A stretch of 11,245 bases of DNA, taken from JBDHDH01 sp039591615 (GTDB taxonomy: Bacteria > Gemmatimonadota > Gemmatimonadetes > Gemmatimonadales > GWC2-71-9). The notes under the pieces were generated by a model. The model was not told the origin of the DNA and did not search any database. It worked only from the letters and a program-made list of their open reading frames with translations. Every line of letters starts with the position of its first letter. The stretch's first letter is position 1. Below, one piece after another: positions 1-7,889 of this stretch. The translations under genes and the position numbers were made by a program. The DNA is taken from contig JBDHDH010000113.1 in NCBI GenBank assembly GCA_039591615.1, positions 1 to 11,245 of the forward strand, given 5' to 3'.

Positions 1-154
1 GTAGCCGGTGCCCACCCGTTCGACGGCGAGATTGGCGAAGGTCGCGATGCCGGCGACGGCGCTGGCATCGAGGGTGCCGCTGAGGGTACCGCCGGTTGGA
101 TTCGCCCCCAGCGCGACGCTCACGGTGCCGCTGAATCCCGTCGCCACATTGCCG
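1..154 (-). repeat. Near-identical direct repeat, copy in R11 (partner 637-790)
   Basis: Positions 1-154 match 637-790 with four mismatches in 154 bases, counted by eye. All four are T/C transitions, and two of them change a residue (I/V and T/A). The offset is 636 bp, which is exactly two repeat units. Such identity is far above the general similarity among units and indicates recent duplication or gene conversion between R11 and R9. The left edge of the match is cut by the window. Confidence 0.9.
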
Positions 155-3100
155 TTCGCGTCGAACGCGGTCACCCTGACGGCCGGGGTGACAGTGGTGC
201 CCGCGGTGGTAGTGGTGGGCTGTCCGGTGACACGCAGCTCTACCGCTGGCGCCGCCGCGATATCGAAGGGCACACTGGTCGTGCCAGTGAGGCCGGCGGC
301 GGTGGCGTGCAGGGTGTAGCCGATCCCGCTCAGGTCGATGCGGAGATCGCTGAAGGTCGCAACCCCGTTGCCAGCGGCCACGGTGGTCGTCCCGCTCAGG
401 GTCGCGCCTAGCGTGCCGGTGCCCGCCGTGAGGGCCACGGTCACCGGGCCCCCGAAGTTGGTGTCGACGTTGCCAAACGCATCGAACGCCGTGACCGCCA
501 CGGCCGGCGAGATCGGACTGCCGGCAAGCGCATGAGTCGGCTCCACGGTGAACTCGAGCGCCGTCGCCGGCGCCGGGGTGATGGCAAACGGGACGCTGGT
601 CGCGGACGTGAGCGTCCCGGATGCCGCCACGAGCGTGTAGCCGGTGCCCACCCGCTCGACGGCGAGATTGGCGAAGGTCGCGACGCCGGCGACGGCGCTG
701 GCATCGAGGGTGCCGCTGAGGGTACCGCCGGCCGGATTCGCCCCCAGCGCGACGCTCACGGTGCCGCTGAATCCCGTCGCCACATTGCCGAAGGGGTCGA
801 ACGCCGTCACCGCAACGGCGGGCGTGATCGCGGCGCCTGCTTGCGCCACGGTGGGCTGTCCGGTGAACCGCAGCTCCGCAGGCGGTGCGGCGAAGACGTT
901 GAAGGGTACGCTCGTCGCGCCGGGGAGGGCCTCGGATGACGCCGCGAGCGTGTAGCCGGTTCCCACGCGCTCGATGGCGAGATCGACGAAGGTGGCGACA
1001 CCGCGGACGGCCGCGACGTCGAGCGTCCCGCCGAGCGTGCCGCCTCCTGGGTTCCGCCCCAGCGCTATGGAGACGTTACCTGCGAATGCCGTTGCCACCT
1101 TGCCGCTCGCCGTGAACGCGGTGACTTCCACTGCAGGCGTGATGGCGGCATTCGCCTGACTGTGAGAGGGCTGTACCGTGAAACGCAACTCGGCCGCCGG
1201 CGCTGGGGTGATGGCGAAGGGCTCACTCGTGGCTGAGCTAAGTCCTGCAGCCGACGCGTCCAAGGTATAGCCCGTCCCAACGCTATCGACACTGAGGCTG
1301 CCGAAGCTCACGACACCCGCCGCGGCGACGACGGAGGTCGTGCCAGTGAGTCCTGCGCCCGCCGTTCCGGTTCCGGTCGTTATGGACGTGGTCACCGTCC
1401 CGGTGAAGTTCGTATCGACGTTGCCGAACGCATCGAGGGCCGCGACCTGAGGTGCTGGGCTCATGCTCTCGTCTTGCACGGCATCGATCGGCTGACGCGT
1501 GAAGACGAGCAGCGTGGCGGGAGCTGGGGTGATCGCAAAGGGAGTGCTGGCTGTTCCGTTGAGGTGAGTGGACGACGCCATCAATGTGTAGCCGTCCCCC
1601 GTGCGGTCGATTGCGAGATCGGCGAATGTGGCGACGCCGGCGACTGCGGCGACCTCGAGTGTTCCGCTCAACGTCCCCCCTCCGGGGTTCTGGCCGAGCG
1701 CCACGGTCACGATGCCAGCAAACGAGGTCACCACGTTACCGTCAGCGTCAAAGGCGGTCACCTCCAGAGCCGGCGTCATCGCGATGCCAGCCTGCGTGCG
1801 GCTGGGCTGTACCGTGAAGAGCAGCTCGCCCGGAGTGATGTCGAACGCTTCGCTAATCGCTCCGGTGAGTCCCCCGACCGTGGCGTCTAGAGTGTAACCC
1901 GTGCCCACCGCGGTAATGCCGAGGTCGCTGAAGGTCGCAACACCGTTGGCAGCGGCCATTACGGTCGTCCCGTTCAGCGTCGCGCCCGCCGTGCCGGTGC
2001 CGGCAGTGATGGTAAGCGTCACCGTGCCCGAGAAGTTGGTGTCGATGTTACCGTATGCGTCGAATGCGGTGACCGCGACCGCCGGTGCCATGGTCCCGTT
2101 TTGGACGGTGCTGCTTGGCTGTCCCGTGAAGGTGAGCTGGGTCGCGGGGGCTGGGGTGTTTTCGAACGGGTCACTGGTGGCTGACGTGAGGTTCGGCGCT
2201 GATGCCACAAGCGTGTACCCAGTGCCGACTAGATCGATGAAGAGGTCGGCAAAGGTCGCGACCCCCGCGACAGCGGCGGTGTTGAGCGTGCCGCCGAGCG
2301 TGCCACCCCGCGGATTCGCCCCCAGTGTGATGGTGACGGTGCCAGTGAATGCCGTGGCCACGTTACCGCTCCCGTCGAATGCGGTGACGGCGACGGCAGG
2401 CGTGATTGAGGCGCCTGCCTGCGCGGTAGTGGGCTGCCCCGAGAAGCGCAGTTCCACGGCCGGAGCGGGCAAGATGTCGAACGGCTCACTGACAGCACTG
2501 ATGAGGTCGCTGGCAGTGGCGTCCAGGGTGAACCCAACGCCCACGCTGTCGGTGGTGAGGTCGCTGAAAGTCGCAACACCGTTGGCAGCAGCCACCGCGG
2601 TCGTGCCGTTCAGTATCGCGCCTGGCGTGCCGGTGCCGGCTGTGATCGTAAGCGTCACCGTGCTCGAGAAGTTGGTGTCGACGTTGCCGTACGCGTCGAA
2701 TGCGGTGATCGCGACCGCCGGCGTCAGGGTTTCGTTTTGGACGGTGCTGCTCGGCTGCCCCGTGAAGGCCAATTGCGTTGCGGAGGCTGGGCTGATGGCG
2801 AATGGGCCGCTCGTCGCGCTCGCTAGATCCGCGGCGGATGCCGTCAGGGTGTAGGCGCTGCCCACGAGGTCGATGGTGAGATCGGCGAAGGTCGCGACAC
2901 CATTGACCGCCGTGGTGGTGAGCGTTCCGCCGAGCATGCCACCCCACGGATTCGGATCCAAGGTGACGGTGACCGTGCCGGTGAACGACGTGGCCGTATT
3001 GCCGTCGGTGTCGAATGCAGTGACTTCCACGACCGGCGTAATCTCAAGGCCTGCCCGAGTGTCGGTGGGCTGGATGGTGAACTGCAGCTGGCCCGGTGTG

Positions 3101-5373
3101 ATGTCGAAAGGCTGACTGGTGACTGGGGGTAGATCCCCGGCGACGGCATATAACGTGTAACCTGTCCCCACGCTGTCCAGGCTGAGATCGCTGAAGGTCG
3201 CGATCCCGGATGCCGCGGTAACAGATGTCGTACCGGTGAGGGCGGCCCCGGCTGTGCCGGTGCCTGAGGTAATGCCGAGCGCGACCGCACCCACGAAGCT
3301 CGTGTCCACCGTACCGGAGGCTTCGAGCGCCGCAAGCTGAATGGCCGGCTCCATCACCGTTCCCACGGCGGAGCTACTCGGTTGCACGGTGAACGCGAGT
3401 TCGGTGGCCGGGACGGTGACGAGGAAGTCGGGTTCGTCAGGATCGGCATTGTGCCCAAAATGGACCCACGGAGTGACGGCGGCTCCTCCTTCGTCGGCAG
3501 TACGCACGCGCCAATGATACCCCGTATCATCGGAAAGGCCGGTTACGGTGAGCTTCACGGCGGTCCCCGGTGCAAACGGGTCGCTCTGGACGGTCGGTGT
3601 GGTAAAGGAGACTCCTACCGGCCGCACCTCCAGCTCGAGTTGAACCGTGGCGGTCGGATTCGTGTGGTTGACGACGGCTTGTATCACGACGGCTGGTTCG
3701 GCGATCGCCTCGCCCACGCTGATGACGGTTGTGCCATCACGCCGCAGTTGTGTCAGCCCCGTCGGCGGCAAGAGCGTCCCGGGCAGCGCAATGGTGAAGT
3801 CTGGGTCGCTCTCGTTGTTGCCGCCAAAGGCGATCCACTGACTGGTGAATCCCCGCTCGTCGACGGTTCGAGCCTGCCAGTGATAGCCGATCCCGTCCTG
3901 CAGCAGCCCGCTTGAGACACTCGTGAGGGTGCCACTCGCCACCTTCACACTCGATCCGGTGGGCGTACCGATGAAAGCCTGGCCGACTGGTCGTAGCTCC
4001 AACTCGAGGCGCAACGAGTCGCCGTCGGGGTCGGAGACTGTCGCGCGGAATTCCACGAACAGCTCCTCGATTGTGCTGCCGACGGGGATCTCGTCTCCAC
4101 CTGGGCTGCGGAACTGGCCGGCATCTGCCGGCGCCGCCGGGGCATCCGCCACCGTCACGCGGAAGTCCGCGTGGCTTTCGGGGTTCTCGCCGAAGGTGGT
4201 CCATGGGCTCTGGCGTCCCGTCTGGTCGACGGTCCGGGCCTGCCAGTGGTAGGCAGTGTTGTCGGTCAGGTCGACGACAGCGACCAGGACCGTCCCCCCA
4301 TTTTCGACTGGTGGGCTCGTTGCGGTCGGCTCGCCGGTGAAGGGGACCTCGTTGGATCGAACCTCGACTTCGAGAGAGACTATGTCAAACGAGTCGGGGT
4401 CCGCGAGTGAAGCACTCAGCACGATGCCGGACTCGCCTACGGCGCCGGCCATCGGGACTGGGGTTACGCCGTCGGACCCGAACTGGCCAAGTGCGGTGGG
4501 CGCCAGCGGATGGCGCGGTGTGGTGAGAAGCAACCGAAACGAGCCGGTTCCCTCTGCATTCGAAGTCGTCGCTTCGATGTAATACGTCGCCGTCTCGGAG
4601 AGCAGGACGTAGGAAAGACAGGGATCGCCCGAGCGGGTCCCGCAATCGTCGGACGCGGTCAGCGGCGGAGCGTTTTCGTCAAGTGCAGTACTGAGGATGA
4701 GGAAGCCGTCGACCGACGACGATCGCATCACGACGGTGACCGAATCGCCCGCTGCCGCCCCGAACCGGAAGACTCGTCCCAGATGGTCCGGTCGGTGTGG
4801 TGTACTGCAATCACTCTCATCGAGAGTGTCAATGACTTCGTCGAGAAAATCGATGGCCGTCACAGTGCACGGCTGCACAGTGAACTCCACCGGGAGCATC
4901 ACCGGTCGGCCGCTGCTTCCCGTCGTGCGGAAGAGTACAGTATCGCGGAGCGCGCCCAGGCGAAGATGCTGTGGATCCATCGTCACGGTGAGGAGCGTCG
5001 GCGCCGTGCCGTTGCTCGGATTCAATGCCAGCCACGAACCTGTCTGCGCACGAGTCGCCGACCACGACACGGTGCGACCGGTGGCGCTTTGGATTCGGAT
5101 CTCGGTTGTGCGAGGGGCTCGACTTCCGATGGCGGCTGAGTCAGTGAGCTCGGAGACCGAAAGGGTGATGGTCGCTCCCTCACCAGGATCGAAGAGGTCA
5201 TCGATACCGCACGCCGCCAATACCAGTACCGTGACGAGATACGCCTTGGCGTGCCGGTACCTCGCCGCCGCTGAACGGTGGCTCCTGATTGCATGGGGTG
5301 GGCGCGCAGGTCCTGCCGGTGGAAACTCTTCGGCCTCCCTCAGTGCGCGCCCGCGCGATGATGCGAACGGCAC
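1..5373 (-). CDS. Giant multidomain surface lipoprotein with Ig-like tandem repeats (3' end outside window)
   Basis: The minus-strand frame is open from 5373 to the left edge (1791 codons, no stop), so the C-terminus is missing. Residues 40-55 carry a signal-peptide core ending in the lipobox LAAC, with lipid-acceptor Cys55 followed by Gly; this predicts an exported, lipid-anchored protein. Domains in order: a BACON-like beta domain (about 67-167, with SWLALNPSNGT); a PPC-like domain (about 168-288); three fibronectin-III-like modules (289-411, 412-531, 532-655), each with a YHW-x-x-RT-x-D strand and a closing FG-x-N segment; then from residue 656 ten complete Ig-like repeats and one partial, with consensus FT-x-QP, VTAFD-x-x-GNV, GVATF-x-DL and GTGYTL. 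Start: a GTG at 5373 has GAGGA six bases upstream, but gives a long 54-residue leader. No catalytic domain is seen. Adhesion, matrix binding or surface display is inferred from the architecture; the ligand is unknown. Confidence 0.93.
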   Translation of the reverse strand, partial: MPFASSRGRALREAEEFPPAGPARPPHAIRSHRSAAARYRHAKAYLVTVLVLAACGIDDLFDPGEGATITLSVSELTDSAAIGSRAPRTTEIRIQSATGRTVSWSATRAQTGSWLALNPSNGTAPTLLTVTMDPQHLRLGALRDTVLFRTTGSSGRPVMLPVEFTVQPCTVTAIDFLDEVIDTLDESDCSTPHRPDHLGRVFRFGAAAGDSVTVVMRSSSVDGFLILSTALDENAPPLTASDDCGTRSGDPCLSYVLLSETATYYIEATTSNAEGTGSFRLLLTTPRHPLAPTALGQFGSDGVTPVPMAGAVGESGIVLSASLADPDSFDIVSLEVEVRSNEVPFTGEPTATSPPVENGGTVLVAVVDLTDNTAYHWQARTVDQTGRQSPWTTFGENPESHADFRVTVADAPAAPADAGQFRSPGGDEIPVGSTIEELFVEFRATVSDPDGDSLRLELELRPVGQAFIGTPTGSSVKVASGTLTSVSSGLLQDGIGYHWQARTVDERGFTSQWIAFGGNNESDPDFTIALPGTLLPPTGLTQLRRDGTTVISVGEAIAEPAVVIQAVVNHTNPTATVQLELEVRPVGVSFTTPTVQSDPFAPGTAVKLTVTGLSDDTGYHWRVRTADEGGAAVTPWVHFGHNADPDEPDFLVTVPATELAFTVQPSSSAVGTVMEPAIQLAALEASGTVDTSFVGAVALGITSGTGTAGAALTGTTSVTAASGIATFSDLSLDSVGTGYTLYAVAGDLPPVTSQPFDITPGQLQFTIQPTDTRAGLEITPVVEVTAFDTDGNTATSFTGTVTVTLDPNPWGGMLGGTLTTTAVNGVATFADLTIDLVGSAYTLTASAADLASATSGPFAISPASATQLAFTGQPSSTVQNETLTPAVAITAFDAYGNVDTNFSSTVTLTITAGTGTPGAILNGTTAVAAANGVATFSDLTTDSVGVGFTLDATASDLISAVSEPFDILPAPAVELRFSGQPTTAQAGASITPAVAVTAFDGSGNVATAFTGTVTITLGANPRGGTLGGTLNTAAVAGVATFADLFIDLVGTGYTLVASAPNLTSATSDPFENTPAPATQLTFTGQPSSTVQNGTMAPAVAVTAFDAYGNIDTNFSGTVTLTITAGTGTAGATLNGTTVMAAANGVATFSDLGITAVGTGYTLDATVGGLTGAISEAFDITPGELLFTVQPSRTQAGIAMTPALEVTAFDADGNVVTSFAGIVTVALGQNPGGGTLSGTLEVAAVAGVATFADLAIDRTGDGYTLMASSTHLNGTASTPFAITPAPATLLVFTRQPIDAVQDESMSPAPQVAALDAFGNVDTNFTGTVTTSITTGTGTAGAGLTGTTSVVAAAGVVSFGSLSVDSVGTGYTLDASAAGLSSATSEPFAITPAPAAELRFTVQPSHSQANAAITPAVEVTAFTASGKVATAFAGNVSIALGRNPGGGTLGGTLDVAAVRGVATFVDLAIERVGTGYTLAASSEALPGATSVPFNVFAAPPAELRFTGQPTVAQAGAAITPAVAVTAFDPFGNVATGFSGTVSVALGANPAGGTLSGTLDASAVAGVATFANLAVERVGTGYTLVAASGTLTSATSVPFAITPAPATALEFTVEPTHALAGSPISPAVAVTAFDAFGNVDTNFGGPVTVALTAGTGTLGATLSGTTTVAAGNGVATFSDLRIDLSGIGYTLHATAAGLTGTTSVPFDIAAAPAVELRVTGQPTTTTAGTTVTPAVRVTAFDANGNVATGFSGTVSVALGANPTGGTLSGTLDASAVAGIATFANLAVERVGTGY
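637..790 (-). repeat. Near-identical direct repeat, copy in R9 (partner 1-154)
   Basis: This is the second copy of the homogenised segment, within the B-type unit R9. Similarity to 1-154 drops just beyond 790, where a Phe-containing variant of the FDxxGNV strand begins. R9 is also the unit that breaks the A/B alternation, so the same recombination history may explain both facts. Confidence 0.9.
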
Positions 5374-5852
5374 TTCCCGTCCTCGATGCAAACGTGAGGC
5401 TCAAAAGTGCCTCGCTTTTCCGTCCGTTGCAAGCATCGATGAACACATGACTGTTGTATTCTTGCGACACCGATCAGCAGACCTCGGAAGTGCAGAGAAG
5501 ATCGGTCGGCAGGCAAGGAGATCAATGTGTGGGATGCCAGTCGGGCTGTACCGGGAGCGTAGAGTCAGTAGAGCCAGGGCGCGGTTACTGACCCGTGCAT
5601 GTAACCACGATGACCGACAAGACCGTCACGCCCAGCGCGGAGGCCGGGCGTTCTACGGACGGTCGAATCCCAACGACACGATGTCCTGCATCATGGTCTC
5701 ATGAGCGGCCATCCCGACTCATGGGATGAGGATCACCCCTCGCCTCATTCCTGGCTACCCCGGCACGTAGGCGATACCTTGGTGGCGGCGAGAAGGTACG
5801 GACGCGGCCCCTCGCGCTCACGATCTCACACCTCCAATCCGAGGTCGCAGCT
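5374..5852. other. Divergent intergenic region, 479 bp, no convincing gene
   Basis: This stretch separates the minus-strand lipoprotein gene from the plus-strand DUF819 gene, so promoters for both are expected here. I found no convincing -35/-10 pair on either strand. It holds several inverted repeats: GAGGC/GCCTC (5396-5400 and 5409-5413), ACCGATC/GATCGGT (5469-5475 and 5500-5506), GACCGTC/GACGGTC (5621-5627 and 5658-5664) with CGCCC/GGGCG nested inside, and CATCCC/GGGATG (5710-5715 and 5723-5728). A 59-residue plus-strand frame at 5525-5704 has AAGGAG four bases before its ATG, but is Arg-rich and unrecognised; I do not call it a gene. Confidence 0.6.
5380..5384 (-). promoter_or_regulatory. 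Shine-Dalgarno site for the giant lipoprotein GTG start
   Basis: On the minus strand GAGGA lies six bases before the GTG at 5373. This is the only in-frame GTG or ATG near the lipobox, because no in-frame ATG exists between it and Cys55. The good spacing is why this start was chosen. The leader it implies is unusually long for a lipoprotein, so the assignment is tentative. Confidence 0.45.
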
Positions 5853-7103
5853 ATGGCAGAGTCCGGTGCTCTCATCACGAACGACGCTGCCATTCTCGGA
5901 CTGCTCGCAGCCACACTGGGGCTCGTCTTCTATACGGCCCAAAGCGAACACCCCTTCTTTCGGAAGTTCTACAGGTACGTCCCAACGCTCCTGATGTGCT
6001 ACTTCCTCCCGTCGCTGTACAACACGTTCGGCCTCATCGACGCCGAGCAGTCCCGGCTGTATTTCGTCGCCTCACGCTTCCTCCTCCCGGCGACCCTCGT
6101 GTTGCTGACCCTCAGCATCGACATGCAGGGAATCTTTCGATTGGGGCCCAAAGCGCTGATCATGTTCGGGACGGGGACCGCGGGCATCATTCTGGGCGGT
6201 CCGCTTGCCATCATGCTCTTTTCGGTGATCAGCCCGTCGACGGTGGGGGGAGAGGGGCCGGAAGCGGTATGGCGTGGTCTCACGACGGTGGCAGGGACCT
6301 GGATCGGAGGCGGAGCCAATCAGGCGGCCATGAAAGAAGTCTTCTTGGTGAGTGATGATGTCTTCTCCACGATGGTCGCGGTGGACGTCCTCGTCGCCAG
6401 CGTCTGGCTCGCCATTCTCCTCTACGCTGCAGGCGAGTCCAAGGTCATCGATGCCTGGGTTGGGGCCGATACGTCGCCGGTGGACGATCTGAAGCGGCGT
6501 GTGGCCGAGTTTCGTGAAAAGTACGCGCGGATCCCTTCGCTCACGGACCTGATGGTCATAGGCGCCGTGGGCTTCGGCGTCATGGGCCTGTCCCACATGC
6601 TGGCGACGCCGCTGGCCCAATGGATCGAGGAGGGTGCCCCGCAGCTCGAACGCCTGAGCCTCACGAGTCAGTTTTTCTGGCTCGTAGTCTTTGCAACCAC
6701 CGGCGGTTTGCTTCTGTCGTTCACACGGGCGCGAGAGCTGGAGGGGGCCGGTGCTTCCACCGTGGGCTCGGCCATGCTCTACATCCTGATCGCCACTATC
6801 GGGATGAACATGGACATCACCTCGGTGGTGGAGCGTCCCGGGCTTTTCGCGGTCGGCGGAGTGTGGATCGGATTCCACGCGATCTTGCTGATCGTGGTGG
6901 GACGCCTCATCAAGGCGCCGGTGTTTTACCTGGCCGTTGGGAGCCAGGCGAACGTTGGAGGGGCGGCGTCCGCGCCGGTGGTGGCGTCCGCTTTTCATCC
7001 CACGCTGGCGCCGGTGGGAGTGCTGCTCGCGGTCCTCGGCTATGCCATCGGCACGTACGGTGCCTGGCTCTGCGGGCAGCTAATGCGGATAGTGGCGCCG
7101 TAG
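5853..7103 (+). CDS. DUF819 family integral membrane protein (YjcL-like)
   Basis: The 416-residue product is a polytopic inner-membrane protein of the DUF819 family, whose best-known member is B. subtilis YjcL; length is normal for the family. Hydrophobic segments lie at about 11-29, 43-60, 70-89, 100-127, 171-193, 232-250, 272-290, 303-320, 331-350 and 383-411. Two glycine-rich breaks characteristic of the family are visible: GGGANQAAMKE (152-162) and ANVGGAASAPVVA (366-378). They sit in the equivalent place of each half, as expected of an inverted-repeat transporter fold. As far as I recall, DUF819 is grouped with the CPA/anion-transporter clan; transport is therefore likely, but the substrate is unknown. 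The ATG has GAGGT seven bases upstream (5841-5845). It stands alone, divergent from the lipoprotein gene; a weak GACG/CGTC hairpin follows the stop. Confidence 0.95.
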   Translation: MAESGALITNDAAILGLLAATLGLVFYTAQSEHPFFRKFYRYVPTLLMCYFLPSLYNTFGLIDAEQSRLYFVASRFLLPATLVLLTLSIDMQGIFRLGPKALIMFGTGTAGIILGGPLAIMLFSVISPSTVGGEGPEAVWRGLTTVAGTWIGGGANQAAMKEVFLVSDDVFSTMVAVDVLVASVWLAILLYAAGESKVIDAWVGADTSPVDDLKRRVAEFREKYARIPSLTDLMVIGAVGFGVMGLSHMLATPLAQWIEEGAPQLERLSLTSQFFWLVVFATTGGLLLSFTRARELEGAGASTVGSAMLYILIATIGMNMDITSVVERPGLFAVGGVWIGFHAILLIVVGRLIKAPVFYLAVGSQANVGGAASAPVVASAFHPTLAPVGVLLAVLGYAIGTYGAWLCGQLMRIVAP

Positions 7104-7214
7104 GACGGCGGGGCGTCTAAATCGATTCTCAAGGCCTGACCTGGCTTCGGGTGCTCGATCGAACTGAGATCCGGGTCGCGCCACGTAGGTAGCCATCCAC
7201 TTCGGAGGTGTCCA

Positions 7215-7631
7215 ATGGCGGATCGTGTCAAGAAGGTCAACTACTGCTACGTGAAGGTCTCCAACCGGCCGGGTTATGGAGAAAAAGTCCTGCGCGCGCT
7301 GAGGGAAGCGGACGTGAGCCTCCTCGCCTATTCGGGATTCCCGGCAGGCGGTGGGAAGTCGCAGCTCGACTTCATCCCCGAGGACATGGCAGCCCTACGG
7401 CGTGTGGCGAGGAAGAGCGGATGGCGGCTGAGCAAACCGAAGAAAGGATTCCTGGTCACCGGTGATGATCGAACCGGAGCGGCGCACCGCCACATCAAGA
7501 AACTGGCCGATGCCAAGATCAATGTCATTGCCGCCGATGCCGTGATGGCCGGCAAGGGACGCTATGGGATGATCCTCTGGGTGAAGCCGAAGGATTACAG
7601 CCGCGCCGCGCGGGCGCTCAACGCGAAGTAA
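7215..7631 (+). CDS. Small two-module ACT-like protein
   Basis: The 138-residue cytoplasmic protein reads as two tandem ACT-like modules (beta-alpha-beta-beta-alpha-beta). Module 1 is about residues 7-66, with VNYCYVKVSNRPG leading into a helix and then a LLAYSGFP strand. Module 2 is about 77-138, with GFLVTGDDRTGAAHRH, then INVIAADAV and a YGMILWVKP strand. ACT domains usually bind amino acids or other small ligands and regulate a partner enzyme. No enzyme domain is fused here, so it would act alone or as a free regulatory subunit. The start is firm: GGAGGTG (7204-7210) precedes the ATG by four bases. It lies 111 bp downstream of the DUF819 gene on the same strand, so co-transcription is possible but not shown. 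The ACT assignment is from sequence pattern; the ligand is unknown. Confidence 0.9.
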   Translation: MADRVKKVNYCYVKVSNRPGYGEKVLRALREADVSLLAYSGFPAGGGKSQLDFIPEDMAALRRVARKSGWRLSKPKKGFLVTGDDRTGAAHRHIKKLADAKINVIAADAVMAGKGRYGMILWVKPKDYSRAARALNAK

Positions 7632-7651
7632 CGCGCACAGCCTTGCGCACG

Positions 7652-7695
7652 CCGTGCCCCCGGGTTGGAGCAAGGACACGGACCCGGGAGCACGG
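7652..7695 (+). terminator. Strong imperfect hairpin downstream of the ACT-like gene
   Basis: The arms CCGTGC-C-CCCGGGT (7652-7665) and ACCCGGG-A-GCACGG (7682-7695) pair over 13 base pairs with one C/A mismatch and a 16-base loop. It begins 20 bases after the stop at 7631. There is no T-run after the stem, so it is not a classical intrinsic terminator; transcript 3'-end protection or a factor-assisted stop is more likely. Confidence 0.5.
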
Positions 7696-7880
7696 ACGTT
7701 GAGGAGATGGCATGACGGGGTGACAAACGGCCGCTCTGCGGATCGGTAGGGGCCTTCATCGGCTCTTGTCAGGCTCACTGCCCCCAAATTCGACTCGGCG
7801 CGCCAGCGCGTGGGTCTGACACTTGCAGATACGTGGACCGAGGACTGGACGCCACAGTCCTGCGTGCTATCTCAGCGCCC

Positions 7881-7885
7881 GAGGT
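7881..7885 (+). promoter_or_regulatory. Candidate Shine-Dalgarno site for TPR-like paralog 1
   Basis: GAGGT stands four bases before the TTG at 7890. The competing upstream GTG at 7833 has no purine-rich site before it. The TTG start also keeps a short leader before the conserved AEE/AER segment, as in the two paralogs downstream. Confidence 0.4.
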
Positions 7886-7889
7886 AGGA

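Larger units (their letters stand above)
1..3408 (-). repeat. Tandem array of about eleven 312-321 bp Ig-like units, two alternating sub-types
   Basis: Units in protein order are R1 3408-3094, R2 3093-2782, R3 2781-2461, R4 2460-2146, R5 2145-1831, R6 1830-1519, R7 1518-1198, R8 1197-883, R9 882-568, R10 567-247 and R11 246-1 (partial). Type A (R1, R3, R5, R7, R10) carries a GTGTxGAxLxGTTxVxA core. Type B (R2, R4, R6, R8, R9, R11) carries an LGxNPxGGTLxGTL core. The order A-B-A-B-A-B-A-B-B-A-B alternates except at R8/R9. An A+B pair of 321+315 bp makes a 636 bp higher-order period. Confidence 0.92.

Noticed and set aside
1901..2854. Plus-strand open frame of 317 codons across the repeat region
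   Set aside because: It is the antisense shadow of the Ig-repeat gene; it repeats with the same period, and the minus frame gives coherent domains with conserved GVATF and GTGYTL motifs.
1..3408. CRISPR-like or non-coding tandem repeat interpretation of the left part
   Set aside because: The units are 312-321 bp, all multiples of three, with an unbroken reading frame and conserved protein motifs, so this is a coding domain array.
4697..5704. Plus-strand open frame of 335 codons
   Set aside because: It runs antisense through the BACON/PPC-like domains and the signal peptide of the lipoprotein, has no recognisable domain, and is Arg/Ser-rich.
6072..6998. Minus-strand open frame of 308 codons
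   Set aside because: It is the reverse complement of the DUF819 gene, rich in His and Arg, with no family resemblance; the plus strand encodes a clear membrane protein.
7833..7889. N-terminal extension of paralog 1 from a GTG at 7833
   Set aside because: There is no ribosome site before it; a TTG at 7890 has GAGGT. The case is not closed, because neither start aligns exactly with paralog 2.
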